From Bacteroidota bacterium (GTDB taxonomy: Bacteria; Bacteroidota; Bacteroidia; NS11-12g; UBA955), in NCBI GenBank assembly GCA_027488495.1, contig JAIYBO010000208.1, forward strand, positions 1 through 6,928: a stretch of 6,928 nucleotides of DNA. Direction: 5' to 3'. How positions within the stretch are numbered: position 1 is the stretch's first letter; every line of letters starts with the position of its first letter. Positions 1 through 5,978 of the stretch are shown here, piece by piece. The translations under genes and the position numbers were made by a program. The notes beneath the pieces are model-generated. The model was not told where the DNA came from. It was given only the letters and a program-made list of their open reading frames with translations, and ran no database searches.

Positions 1-942
1 CCACAATTCGAAGGTCAAACCAAAACCAAATTGGGTAACAATGAAGTAATGGGTGCCGTTGATATGACGGTGGGCGAAATGCTCGACAACTACTTAGAGG
101 AAAACCCCAAAGAAGCAAGAATCATTGTTGACAAGGTAATTGTGGCTGCACAGGCACGTGCCGCAGCGCGAAAAGCCCGAGAAATGGTACAGCGCAAAGG
201 GGCAATGAGTGGTATGGGCTTACCCGGTAAATTGAGCGATTGCTCTAAAACCGACCCAGCCATTTGTGAAATCTTCTTGGTTGAGGGTGATTCAGCGGGT
301 GGAACAGCGAAACAAGGTCGCGACCGTGAATTCCAAGCCATTTTGCCATTGAGAGGAAAAATCTTGAACGTTGAAAAAGCGTTGGAGCACAAAATTTACG
401 ACAACGAGGAAGTGCGCAATATGTTTACCGCCATGGGTGTACATATTGGCACCAATGAAGAGGGTGAAAAAGAGTTGATACTAAACAACCTAAGATATCA
501 CAAAATTGTGATCATGACGGATGCGGATGTCGATGGTTCTCACATCAGAACCTTGATTTTAACACTTTTCTTCCGTCACATGAAAAAACTCATAGAAAAC
601 GGCCACTTATACATTGCAACTCCCCCATTGTACATGGTGAAAAAGGGCAAGGAAAGTCGCTACTGTTGGGACGATGCCGGACGTGATATCGCCATCAAAG
701 AATTGGCAAAAGGCGGCAACGAAGACAGTGTGGGTGTACAGCGATATAAGGGTTTGGGAGAAATGAACGCAGAGCAGCTTTGGGAAACCACCATGGATCC
801 TGCGCGCAGAACCTTGAAGCGTGTTGAACTCGATAGCGCCGCCGAGGCCGACAGAATCTTTAGCATGTTGATGGGCGATGAAGTGCCTCCAAGAAGGGAA
901 TTCATTGAAGCCAATGCCAAGTATGCAAAAATTGATGCTTAA
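1..942 (+). CDS. gyrB: DNA gyrase subunit B, C-terminal part (5' end outside window)
   Basis: This is the ATPase subunit of DNA gyrase, the type IIA topoisomerase that works as GyrA2GyrB2 to introduce negative supercoils. The reading frame is open from base 1, so the gene begins upstream; 313 residues are visible, about half of a usual ~650-residue Bacteroidota GyrB. The visible part starts at the conserved PQFEGQTKTKLGN segment at the end of the transducer domain. The TOPRIM domain follows, with EGDSAGG (catalytic Glu near visible residue 95) and the metal-binding DADVDGSH (residues ~174-181). The C-terminal tail domain carries QRYKGLGEMNAEQLW (from ~247) and ends in NAKYAKIDA. The stop is TAA at 940-942. 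GyrB is favoured over ParE by the RDREFQAILPLRGKILNVEK segment and the tail. I see no large insertion in the TOPRIM region. It converges with the permease gene, with 28 bases between the stops. Confidence 0.97.
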   Translation, partial: PQFEGQTKTKLGNNEVMGAVDMTVGEMLDNYLEENPKEARIIVDKVIVAAQARAAARKAREMVQRKGAMSGMGLPGKLSDCSKTDPAICEIFLVEGDSAGGTAKQGRDREFQAILPLRGKILNVEKALEHKIYDNEEVRNMFTAMGVHIGTNEEGEKELILNNLRYHKIVIMTDADVDGSHIRTLILTLFFRHMKKLIENGHLYIATPPLYMVKKGKESRYCWDDAGRDIAIKELAKGGNEDSVGVQRYKGLGEMNAEQLWETTMDPARRTLKRVELDSAAEADRIFSMLMGDEVPPRREFIEANAKYAKIDA

Positions 943-970
943 TTGCATCCAAACAAATTAATCAATCATC

Positions 971-2218
971 TCATTGGAAGCGGATGGCTCTGGAAGGGGT
1001 CATCCGCTTTATCCATTGTACAGGTAGCAATGCCGCCAAAACACTGGCCAATACTACTCCGATGTTCACCCATATAACCGACATTGGCTCTAGGTCTACC
1101 ATCACATATTTCACAAAATACACATCTTGGTTCAATGTGAGGTAGTGGTAATTATCTTGAATCCAACACAGTGCAACGGCGATCACATCTCCTATCACAA
1201 CCCCGAAAAAGACAATAATCGCACTTTGCCAAAGGAATATCTTTTGAATTTGCGAAATCGGACTTCCCATGGCCTGAGCGATACCAACAAACGACGTTTT
1301 TTCAACCATTAAGATCAGCAAAATGGTAGACATCGCAATGATTGCCACTACGGCCATGAGAATGAGTATCACCCAAACGTTGGTATTGAGTATGGCGAGC
1401 CAATCGTATATCTGTCGATGAAACTGTTTGGAATCTGAAATCCGCAGGATGCCAGGATTGAGTTGTTTGGCTACTTCCATGGGATTGAGTAAACCAGTGT
1501 TCGATTCCCACAATTCTATCTGTGTAAAACCGGGTTTTACTTCAGTATACTTTTGGACCAAATCCAATCCCGTGTAAATGACTTGATCATCGATTTGTTC
1601 GATACCTGTTTCAAAGATGCCCACTATGATGGGGCGTGCGGCTCGTGGCCTGCCATTACCGGAGCTATCGTTCACAAAAAACACCAGCGTTAAGGCATCT
1701 CCAGTGTCTAATTTCAGTCGATCACTCAAACTTTGGGAAATGTACACCCAAGTACCTGCGACGGGCTCTCTGCAAGATTTAATCACAAATTCACCCATGC
1801 CAAAATTGAAATCGCCCAATTCCATCCCTTTGGCAATCATCCCATCCAAATCATCCTCCCCTTTTACGATACACGCTTTACTGGCCGAAATCGCCGCGCG
1901 CGCTACCCCCATATTTTTCAGTTCTTTAGAATTGGAGCCTTTTTGCATGAACACTGGCAAATGCATCGATGATATAACCAACGGCTCAGCGCCCTCCACA
2001 TTGGCAGCATGATCTACAATATAGCTGCCATGAATCTTAACCACTTTATCGCGAATGCCATTTTGGAAGCCCTTTACCGTGGCAATTGTCAAAATCATGG
2101 TGGCAACGCTCAAAGAAACTGCGGAAATTGCCAAACGCATCATATTTTTGGAGAAGGAATTGTTCCCGCTACCCATGAATCGAAACGCTATAAACCGAAC
2201 CCAAGTCACTACAGTCAT
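971..2218 (-). CDS. FtsX/LolC-E family ABC transporter permease
   Basis: This is an inner-membrane permease of the MacB/LolCDE/FtsX superfamily, which uses ATP hydrolysis by a separate ATPase subunit to drive work on the periplasmic side, such as lipoprotein release or envelope export. From the ATG at 2218 it has 415 residues. The layout is typical: one N-terminal membrane segment (~27-51), a large periplasmic domain (~52-280), then three membrane segments (~280-305, 327-352, 382-402). The cytoplasmic segment EKTSFVGIAQAMG (~306-318) matches the family's coupling loop (compare ERxxEIGILRALG), and the end KRMTPSRAIRF matches the family C-terminus. The ATG at 2218 keeps the FIAxR segment common just before the first membrane helix in Bacteroidota homologues; an in-frame GTG at 2263 would add 15 residues. 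No Shine-Dalgarno sequence is visible at either. No ATPase gene lies nearby, so the partner and substrate cannot be told. The 5' end overlaps the divergent NamZ gene. Confidence 0.88.
   Translation of the reverse strand: MTVVTWVRFIAFRFMGSGNNSFSKNMMRLAISAVSLSVATMILTIATVKGFQNGIRDKVVKIHGSYIVDHAANVEGAEPLVISSMHLPVFMQKGSNSKELKNMGVARAAISASKACIVKGEDDLDGMIAKGMELGDFNFGMGEFVIKSCREPVAGTWVYISQSLSDRLKLDTGDALTLVFFVNDSSGNGRPRAARPIIVGIFETGIEQIDDQVIYTGLDLVQKYTEVKPGFTQIELWESNTGLLNPMEVAKQLNPGILRISDSKQFHRQIYDWLAILNTNVWVILILMAVVAIIAMSTILLILMVEKTSFVGIAQAMGSPISQIQKIFLWQSAIIVFFGVVIGDVIAVALCWIQDNYHYLTLNQDVYFVKYVMVDLEPMSVIWVNIGVVLASVLAALLPVQWIKRMTPSRAIRFQ
978..1009. terminator. Hairpin at the convergent gyrB/permease ends, possible terminator
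   Basis: A perfect 9-base inverted repeat is present: AAGCGGATG at 978-986 and CATCCGCTT at 1001-1009, with a 14-base loop. It starts 36 bases after the gyrB stop and lies inside the last codons of the oppositely oriented permease gene. On the plus strand it is followed only by a weak T-rich stretch (TTTATCC), and on the minus strand by no T tract. It could end gyrB transcription, but it is not a textbook intrinsic terminator. The hairpin is seen directly; its function is inferred. Confidence 0.4.
2143..2150 (+). promoter_or_regulatory. Possible -7 promoter element for the NamZ gene
   Basis: TATTTTTG matches the Bacteroidota -7 consensus TAnnTTTG and lies 24 bases before the ATG at 2175. No TTG sits at the usual -33 distance, the nearest being only 12 bases upstream. 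The element lies inside the coding sequence of the divergent permease. Because the motif fixes only six bases, chance matches are expected, so this is a weak call. Confidence 0.3.
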
Positions 2219-3512
2219 CAAAGGTAGTTCATTCAAAGCATTCCTTACAATCTTGTGTTTCACAATATTGGGTGTTCAACACAACGGTATATTTGCTCAG
2301 CCCACGGTCATTGTGAGTCAAACCCAAGCAAAACCCAATACCATCATCAATCCAGCTACACAAAACCCCATCCAAATTGGCGTTGGTGCAGAAAGCATGG
2401 AGAGTTACCTACCCTTGTTAACGAAGAAACGCGTGGGCATCGTGGCCAACCCCACCTCAAAAATCAAACAAACGCATTTGATCGATACATTGACATCGGC
2501 GGGTGTTCAAATCACGGTGGTATTTGCTCCCGAGCATGGTTTCCGCGGCGATGCTGAAAACGGGGCACACATTCAGAACGACATCGATTCAAAAACGGGT
2601 TTAAAAATCGTATCGTTGTACGGCAAACACAACAAGCCCACTGCGGAGGATTTGGCATCAGTAGATGTGGTTCTATTCGATATCCAAGACGTTGGGGCCC
2701 GCTTCTACACTTACCTCTCTACCTTACACTTTGTGATGCAAGCGTGTTCAGACAACAACAAAACGCTGATTGTTTTGGATCGCCCCAACCCCAATGGTTT
2801 CTTCGTTGACGGCCCCATACTAGAACCATCGTTCAAAAGCATGGTAGGCATTCATCCCATTCCCATTGTGCATGGAATGACCTTGGGCGAATTGGCAAAA
2901 ATGATCAATGGTCAAGGATGGTTAAAAGACAGTGTAAATCCCAAAAGAAAGCCTTGCAAACTGAAGGTAATCCCTTGTAGCAATTACAATCACAACAGGC
3001 CTTATGTATTGCCAACGCCTCCATCTCCCAATTTACCCAACCAAAATTCCATTTACCTATATCCTACCCTTTGTTTGTTGGAAGGAACCAATGTAAGCAT
3101 GGGTCGTGGTACCAACAAACCCTTTGAATGTTTTGGCGCGCCATGGTTGAAACAGGGCACTTATGAATTTGTACCACGCGCTATTCCGGGAAAATCACTC
3201 ACGCCCCCCTATTTGGGCGATACTTGCAGGGGTGTTTTACTCACAGATTTCGCATCGGAATTCATCATTTCATACAAGCACATATACATTGAATGGCTGA
3301 TCATGCTTTATCAGGAATCGCCAGATAAATCCAAATTTTTCAATCCCTTTTTCGATAAGCTGGCTGGAACCACATCGTTGAGAAAACAAATCATGGCCGG
3401 TGCCAGTGCAACGGAAATTCGCGATGGTTGGAAAAGTGGTTTGGATGCATTTATGGCGGAACGACAGCCTTATCTTTTATATCCTTACGATCCTCAAATT
3501 GGGTTGAACTAA
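2175..3512 (+). CDS. namZ: DUF1343 protein, secreted exo-beta-N-acetylmuramidase (NamZ/GH171 family)
   Basis: This belongs to the DUF1343/YbbC family, whose characterised member NamZ releases terminal N-acetylmuramic acid from the non-reducing ends of peptidoglycan fragments; the role here is inferred from family membership. From the ATG at 2175 it has 445 residues. Residues ~1-42 form a signal peptide with a hydrophobic core (FLTILCFTILG) and probable cleavage near IFA/QP, then a short Pro/Asn/Thr-rich linker. Family motifs follow in order: VGIVANPTS (~87-95), FAPEHGFRG (117-125, with an acidic candidate catalytic residue E120), LFDIQDVGARFYTY (167-180), LDRPNPNG (201-208), HGMTLGE (233-239) and EGTNVSMGRGTNKPF (303-317). 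The length fits the family. The frame stays open upstream to 2055, but that part is antisense to the permease and would place 40 unlikely residues before the signal peptide. The DUF4920 gene follows after 35 bases, but with its own promoter. No sugar-recycling genes are in view. Confidence 0.9.
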   Translation: MNRNAINRTQVTTVIKGSSFKAFLTILCFTILGVQHNGIFAQPTVIVSQTQAKPNTIINPATQNPIQIGVGAESMESYLPLLTKKRVGIVANPTSKIKQTHLIDTLTSAGVQITVVFAPEHGFRGDAENGAHIQNDIDSKTGLKIVSLYGKHNKPTAEDLASVDVVLFDIQDVGARFYTYLSTLHFVMQACSDNNKTLIVLDRPNPNGFFVDGPILEPSFKSMVGIHPIPIVHGMTLGELAKMINGQGWLKDSVNPKRKPCKLKVIPCSNYNHNRPYVLPTPPSPNLPNQNSIYLYPTLCLLEGTNVSMGRGTNKPFECFGAPWLKQGTYEFVPRAIPGKSLTPPYLGDTCRGVLLTDFASEFIISYKHIYIEWLIMLYQESPDKSKFFNPFFDKLAGTTSLRKQIMAGASATEIRDGWKSGLDAFMAERQPYLLYPYDPQIGLN

Positions 3513-3515
3513 CCA

Positions 3516-3543
3516 TTGATTTGGCGAGAGATGCTTATCTTTG
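3516..3543 (+). promoter_or_regulatory. Bacteroidota-type promoter for the DUF4920 gene
   Basis: A perfect -7 element TATCTTTG (TAnnTTTG consensus) lies at 3536-3543, and TTG at 3516-3518 may act as the -33 element, with a 17-base spacer that is slightly short. The ATG follows only four bases after the -7 box (3548), so transcription is expected to begin at or within a few bases of the start codon, giving a leaderless or nearly leaderless mRNA. The motif is seen; the start site is inferred. Confidence 0.65.
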
Positions 3544-3547
3544 AATC

Positions 3548-3931
3548 ATGAAAAACTGGATCACATCAACGGCCATTGCGATTTCCGCGATGATGGGTGC
3601 TTGTAATCAAACTTCAATAAATCAAATTGGCGAACCGGTGAATTCTGATGACGCGGTTTCTGTAAATGTAGGATTGTCTGCGTTTCAGAAAGATGGCACA
3701 TCGGAAACGGTTTTATTTGGCAAAGTAGCCGAAGTTTGTCAATCTGAAGGCTGTTGGTTTTCTTTCATCACAGACGATGAAAACGTAACGGTTGATTTTG
3801 GGGATGCATTTACGGTACCTAAGAACATTGCAAACAAGGATTTGTACGCCAAGGGGCATTTTTACAAAGACACTTTGGAGGATAAATCCATTGAGGTTAA
3901 GTTTAGGGCTGTGGGTGTAAAATTCAAATAA
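3548..3931 (+). CDS. DUF4920 domain-containing lipoprotein
   Basis: This is a small exported protein of 127 residues whose C-terminal ~80 residues match the DUF4920 pattern common in Bacteroidota; its function is unknown. The N-terminus MKNWITSTAIAISAMMGAC is a short signal peptide ending in a lipobox-like MGAC, so Cys19 is the probable lipidated residue. Met at the -3 position is less usual than Leu. The domain shows GKVAEVCQSEGCW (58-70) with two cysteines (C64, C69) spaced CxxxxC, followed by beta-rich sequence (VTVDFGDAFTVPKNI) and AKGHFYKDTLEDKSIEVKF, like a small OB- or barrel-type fold. The cysteine pair could bind a metal or form a disulfide, but nothing here proves either. It has its own promoter and is closed by the strong terminator at 3953-3987, so it is probably a single-gene unit. 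The start is supported by the promoter position and the signal peptide. Confidence 0.85.
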   Translation: MKNWITSTAIAISAMMGACNQTSINQIGEPVNSDDAVSVNVGLSAFQKDGTSETVLFGKVAEVCQSEGCWFSFITDDENVTVDFGDAFTVPKNIANKDLYAKGHFYKDTLEDKSIEVKFRAVGVKFK

Positions 3932-3952
3932 TTTGGATTGATATGGCTATCA

Positions 3953-3987
3953 ACAAAAAAGGGCGCCCAATGGGCGCCCTTTTTTGT
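3953..3987. terminator. Strong bidirectional intrinsic terminator
   Basis: The arms are perfect over 16 bases (3953-3968 and 3972-3987), with a 3-base AAT loop. The core is GGGCGCCC, itself a palindrome, present on both sides and flanked by AAAAAA at 3955-3960 and TTTTTT at 3980-3985. Each strand therefore reads a GC-rich stem followed by a T tract, the form of an intrinsic terminator in both directions. It sits between the stops of the convergent DUF4920 gene (22 bases away) and accC (39 bases away) and should serve both. Confidence 0.93.
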
Positions 3988-4025
3988 ATACTCAAATTGT
4001 CTTGCGAATCTCGCGCAACAATGAT

Positions 4026-5363
4026 TTATTTAATTTCAAAGGTATTCATGAAAGCGGTGGTAAAATTACCGGCCCTGAAATCAGGATCACGCATCAATTG
4101 CAAATGCAATGGCACCGTAGTTTTTACACCTTCAATCACAAATTCTCCCAATGCACGCTCCATTTTCACAATGGCTTCTTCACGGGTTTGTGCTGAAACA
4201 ATCAATTTAGCCACCATCGAATCATAGAAAGGAGGAATGGTATATCCCGCGTAGATGTGTGTATCTACTCGTACACCATGTCCACCGGGACGATTCAGTT
4301 GGGTGATTTTACCTGGACTAGGTCTAAAGTTGTTGTGAATGTCTTCGGCATTGATTCTGCATTCGATGGCGTGCTTGGTTGGGTAATGGTCTTTACCAGA
4401 AATGGGCACACCTGCGGCAATCAAAATCTGTTCTTTCACCAAGTCGTAGTTGATCACTTCCTCTGTAACAGGATGTTCAACTTGAATACGGGTATTCATT
4501 TCCATGAAATAGAAATTTCTGTGCTTGTCTACCAAGAATTCAACAGTACCCACACCTTCATAATTGATGATTTGGGCAGCGGCCTTTGCGGCTTCACCCA
4601 TTTTCTCACGCAATTCGGGCGTCATGAAGGGCGATGGTGTTTCTTCCAACAACTTTTGGTGACGACGTTGGATTGAACAATCACGTTCAGACAAATGACA
4701 TACTTTTCCGTATTGATCACCGGCAATTTGGATTTCGATATGGCGAGGATCTTCGATGTATTTCTCCATGTAAAGACCATCGTTTCCGAATGCGGCACCG
4801 GCTTCTTGTTTTGCACTGTTCCAAGCGGGTTCTACTTCTTCATCTTTCCAAACGATTCTCATCCCACGACCACCGCCACCGGCGGTGGCTTTCATGATTA
4901 CGGGATAACCCATTTCCTTGGCAACTGAGATGGCTTGTTCAAAGCTCTCTAGCAATCCATCAGAACCAGGAATTGTGGGAACACCTGCTTTTTTCATGGT
5001 ATCTTTTGCATTGGACTTATCCCCCATCTGATCGATCTGTTCTGGTGTTGCACCAATGAACTTGATACCATGATCTCTACACAATGCAGAAAACTTGCTG
5101 TTTTCTGAAAGAAATCCGTATCCGGGGTGGATGGCATCTGCGTTGGTAATTTCCGCAGCCGCCAAAATGCGAACCATATTTAGATAGCTGTCTTTGCTTT
5201 GTGGCGGTCCGATACAAACAGCCTCATCCGCAAAGCGCACGTGCAAACTTTCGCGATCTGCAGTAGAATACACAGCCACCGTTTTGATACCCATTTCTTT
5301 ACAAGTACGAATGATGCGAAGCGCAATCTCACCGCGATTAGCGATTAAGAGTTTTTTAAACAT
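4026..5363 (-). CDS. accC: Biotin carboxylase subunit of acetyl-/acyl-CoA carboxylase
   Basis: This enzyme carboxylates the biotin on AccB, using ATP, bicarbonate and Mg2+, the first half-reaction of malonyl-CoA (or other acyl-CoA) carboxylation in the cytoplasm. The protein has 445 residues, close to the ~449 of E. coli AccC, so it is a stand-alone biotin carboxylase without a fused carrier domain. It shows the N-terminal domain (KLLIANRGEIALRIIRTCKE and IHPGYGFLSEN), the ATP-grasp domain with K116, K158, the glycine-rich AGGGGRGM (161-168), H208, K237, and metal/active-site residues E275, E288, N290, R292 and E296 (MEMNTRIQVEHPVTE). The C-terminal domain carries ECRINAED, FRPSPGKI and HIYAGYTIPPFYDSM. 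All catalytic residues I could check are present. The ATG at 5363 gives the standard MFKKLLIANRGEIA start. It lies 10 bases after accB, so the two are almost certainly one operon, and it ends at the bidirectional terminator. Confidence 0.97.
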   Translation of the reverse strand: MFKKLLIANRGEIALRIIRTCKEMGIKTVAVYSTADRESLHVRFADEAVCIGPPQSKDSYLNMVRILAAAEITNADAIHPGYGFLSENSKFSALCRDHGIKFIGATPEQIDQMGDKSNAKDTMKKAGVPTIPGSDGLLESFEQAISVAKEMGYPVIMKATAGGGGRGMRIVWKDEEVEPAWNSAKQEAGAAFGNDGLYMEKYIEDPRHIEIQIAGDQYGKVCHLSERDCSIQRRHQKLLEETPSPFMTPELREKMGEAAKAAAQIINYEGVGTVEFLVDKHRNFYFMEMNTRIQVEHPVTEEVINYDLVKEQILIAAGVPISGKDHYPTKHAIECRINAEDIHNNFRPSPGKITQLNRPGGHGVRVDTHIYAGYTIPPFYDSMVAKLIVSAQTREEAIVKMERALGEFVIEGVKTTVPLHLQLMRDPDFRAGNFTTAFMNTFEIK

Positions 5364-5373
5364 ACGATTGAAA

Positions 5374-5841
5374 TTAGGCAGGTTCTACCAAAAACAAAGG
5401 CTGATCGTATTCAACGGGCGTAGCGTTATCTACCAAAATCTTCACGATTTTACCGCTGATTTCACTTTCGATTTCATTGAACAACTTCATGGCTTCAATG
5501 ATACAAACCACTTTGCCAGGTTTCACATCGTCTCCAACATTCACGAAAACGGGAGATTCTGGGTTTGGCGTTCTGTAGAACGTGCCTACCATGGGCGATT
5601 TGATGGTAATCAAATTATCCGCTTTGGCTTCCGCAACAGGAGCAGCTACCGCTGGCGCCGCTGTTGGTGCAGCCACTGCCATCGGTGCAGTTTGAACGGC
5701 TACTGGGGTATATTGAGCAGTGGTAAATTGTGCAGGATTCTTTTTGATCAGAAGTTTGAAGTCTTTTTGATTGATTTCTACTTCATCAACACCTGCTGTT
5801 GATACGAATTTAATCAGTGCTTGAATCTCTTTTAAGTCCAT
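5374..5841 (-). CDS. accB: Biotin carboxyl carrier protein of acetyl-/acyl-CoA carboxylase
   Basis: AccB carries the covalently bound biotin that moves CO2 from AccC to the carboxyltransferase. The protein has 155 residues, typical for the family. It has the N-terminal segment MDLKEIQALIKFVSTAGVDE (1-20), which in the family contacts AccC, then EINQKDFKLLIKK. An Ala/Pro/Val-rich flexible linker spans ~36-72, followed by the biotinyl domain (~77-155). The biotin attachment motif is EAMKLFNEI, with K119 the predicted biotinylated lysine. The SPMVGTFYRTPNPESP segment (82-97) corresponds to the protruding thumb of acetyl-CoA carboxylase-type carrier proteins, which favours this assignment over a pyruvate or methylmalonyl decarboxylase carrier. 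The ATG at 5841 gives the standard start; no Shine-Dalgarno sequence is seen. It is directly followed by accC, 10 bases downstream. Confidence 0.97.
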   Translation of the reverse strand: MDLKEIQALIKFVSTAGVDEVEINQKDFKLLIKKNPAQFTTAQYTPVAVQTAPMAVAAPTAAPAVAAPVAEAKADNLITIKSPMVGTFYRTPNPESPVFVNVGDDVKPGKVVCIIEAMKLFNEIESEISGKIVKILVDNATPVEYDQPLFLVEPA

Positions 5842-5978
5842 AGTTTAGCTTGAATTTGAAGTCACAAAGAAAACCATATTTTGCCAAAACCGACGAAAAA
5901 TGTAAGAAAACAACCGATTATTTATGAAAATTCGCCCAAAACGAACAAAAAATTGGTCATTTTGGCGAAAATTCAAAT
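5842..5978 (-). other. AT-rich leader/intergenic region between the OMP gene and accB
   Basis: These 137 bases hold no credible gene. On the minus strand a perfect -7 match, TAAATTTG, lies at 5974-5981 and overlaps the stop codon of the OMP gene; a one-mismatch version, TACATTTT, lies at 5897-5904 on the same strand. No convincing -33 TTG accompanies either. A hairpin occupies 5931-5969 (listed separately). An imperfect direct repeat is also present: GCCAAAACCGACGAAAAA (starting 5883) resembles GCCCAAAACGAACAAAAA (starting 5934). The region probably holds the promoter and 5' leader of accBC, but which element is used cannot be decided from sequence. Confidence 0.45.
5931..5969 (-). terminator. 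Hairpin downstream of the OMP gene: weak terminator or accB leader structure
   Basis: On the minus strand, TTCGCCAAAA (5969-5960) pairs with TTTTGGGCGAA (5941-5931), leaving one unpaired G and an 18-base AT-rich loop; TTTTC follows. It lies 10 bases after the OMP stop. The short T tract and large loop make it a weak intrinsic terminator for the OMP gene. If accB is transcribed from the -7 match at 5974-5981, the same hairpin would instead lie in the accB leader. Confidence 0.4.

Noticed and set aside
1..942. Topoisomerase IV subunit ParE instead of GyrB
   Set aside because: The TOPRIM flanks (RDREFQAILPLRGKILNVEK) and the C-terminal tail match Bacteroidota GyrB.
1617..2012. 131-residue open frame on the plus strand opposite the permease
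   Set aside because: It is antisense to the periplasmic domain of the permease, with no promoter or family features.
2055..2174. Upstream extension of the NamZ reading frame to an ATG at 2055
   Set aside because: It would put 40 residues before the signal peptide and is fully antisense to conserved permease sequence (first membrane helix). The ATG at 2175 gives a normal exported protein.
2219..2263. GTG start adding 15 residues to the permease
   Set aside because: The conserved family N-terminus is already complete from the ATG at 2218. The extra residues do not look like family sequence, though this start is not fully excluded.
2288..2295. TATATTTG, a perfect -7 match on the plus strand
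   Set aside because: It lies inside the NamZ signal-peptide region with no sensible start codon just downstream. A few chance matches are expected in a window of this size.
5194..5802. 202-residue open frame on the plus strand opposite accB/accC
   Set aside because: It is antisense to two strongly conserved genes, its translation has no recognisable domain, and it is explained as a shadow of their codon use.
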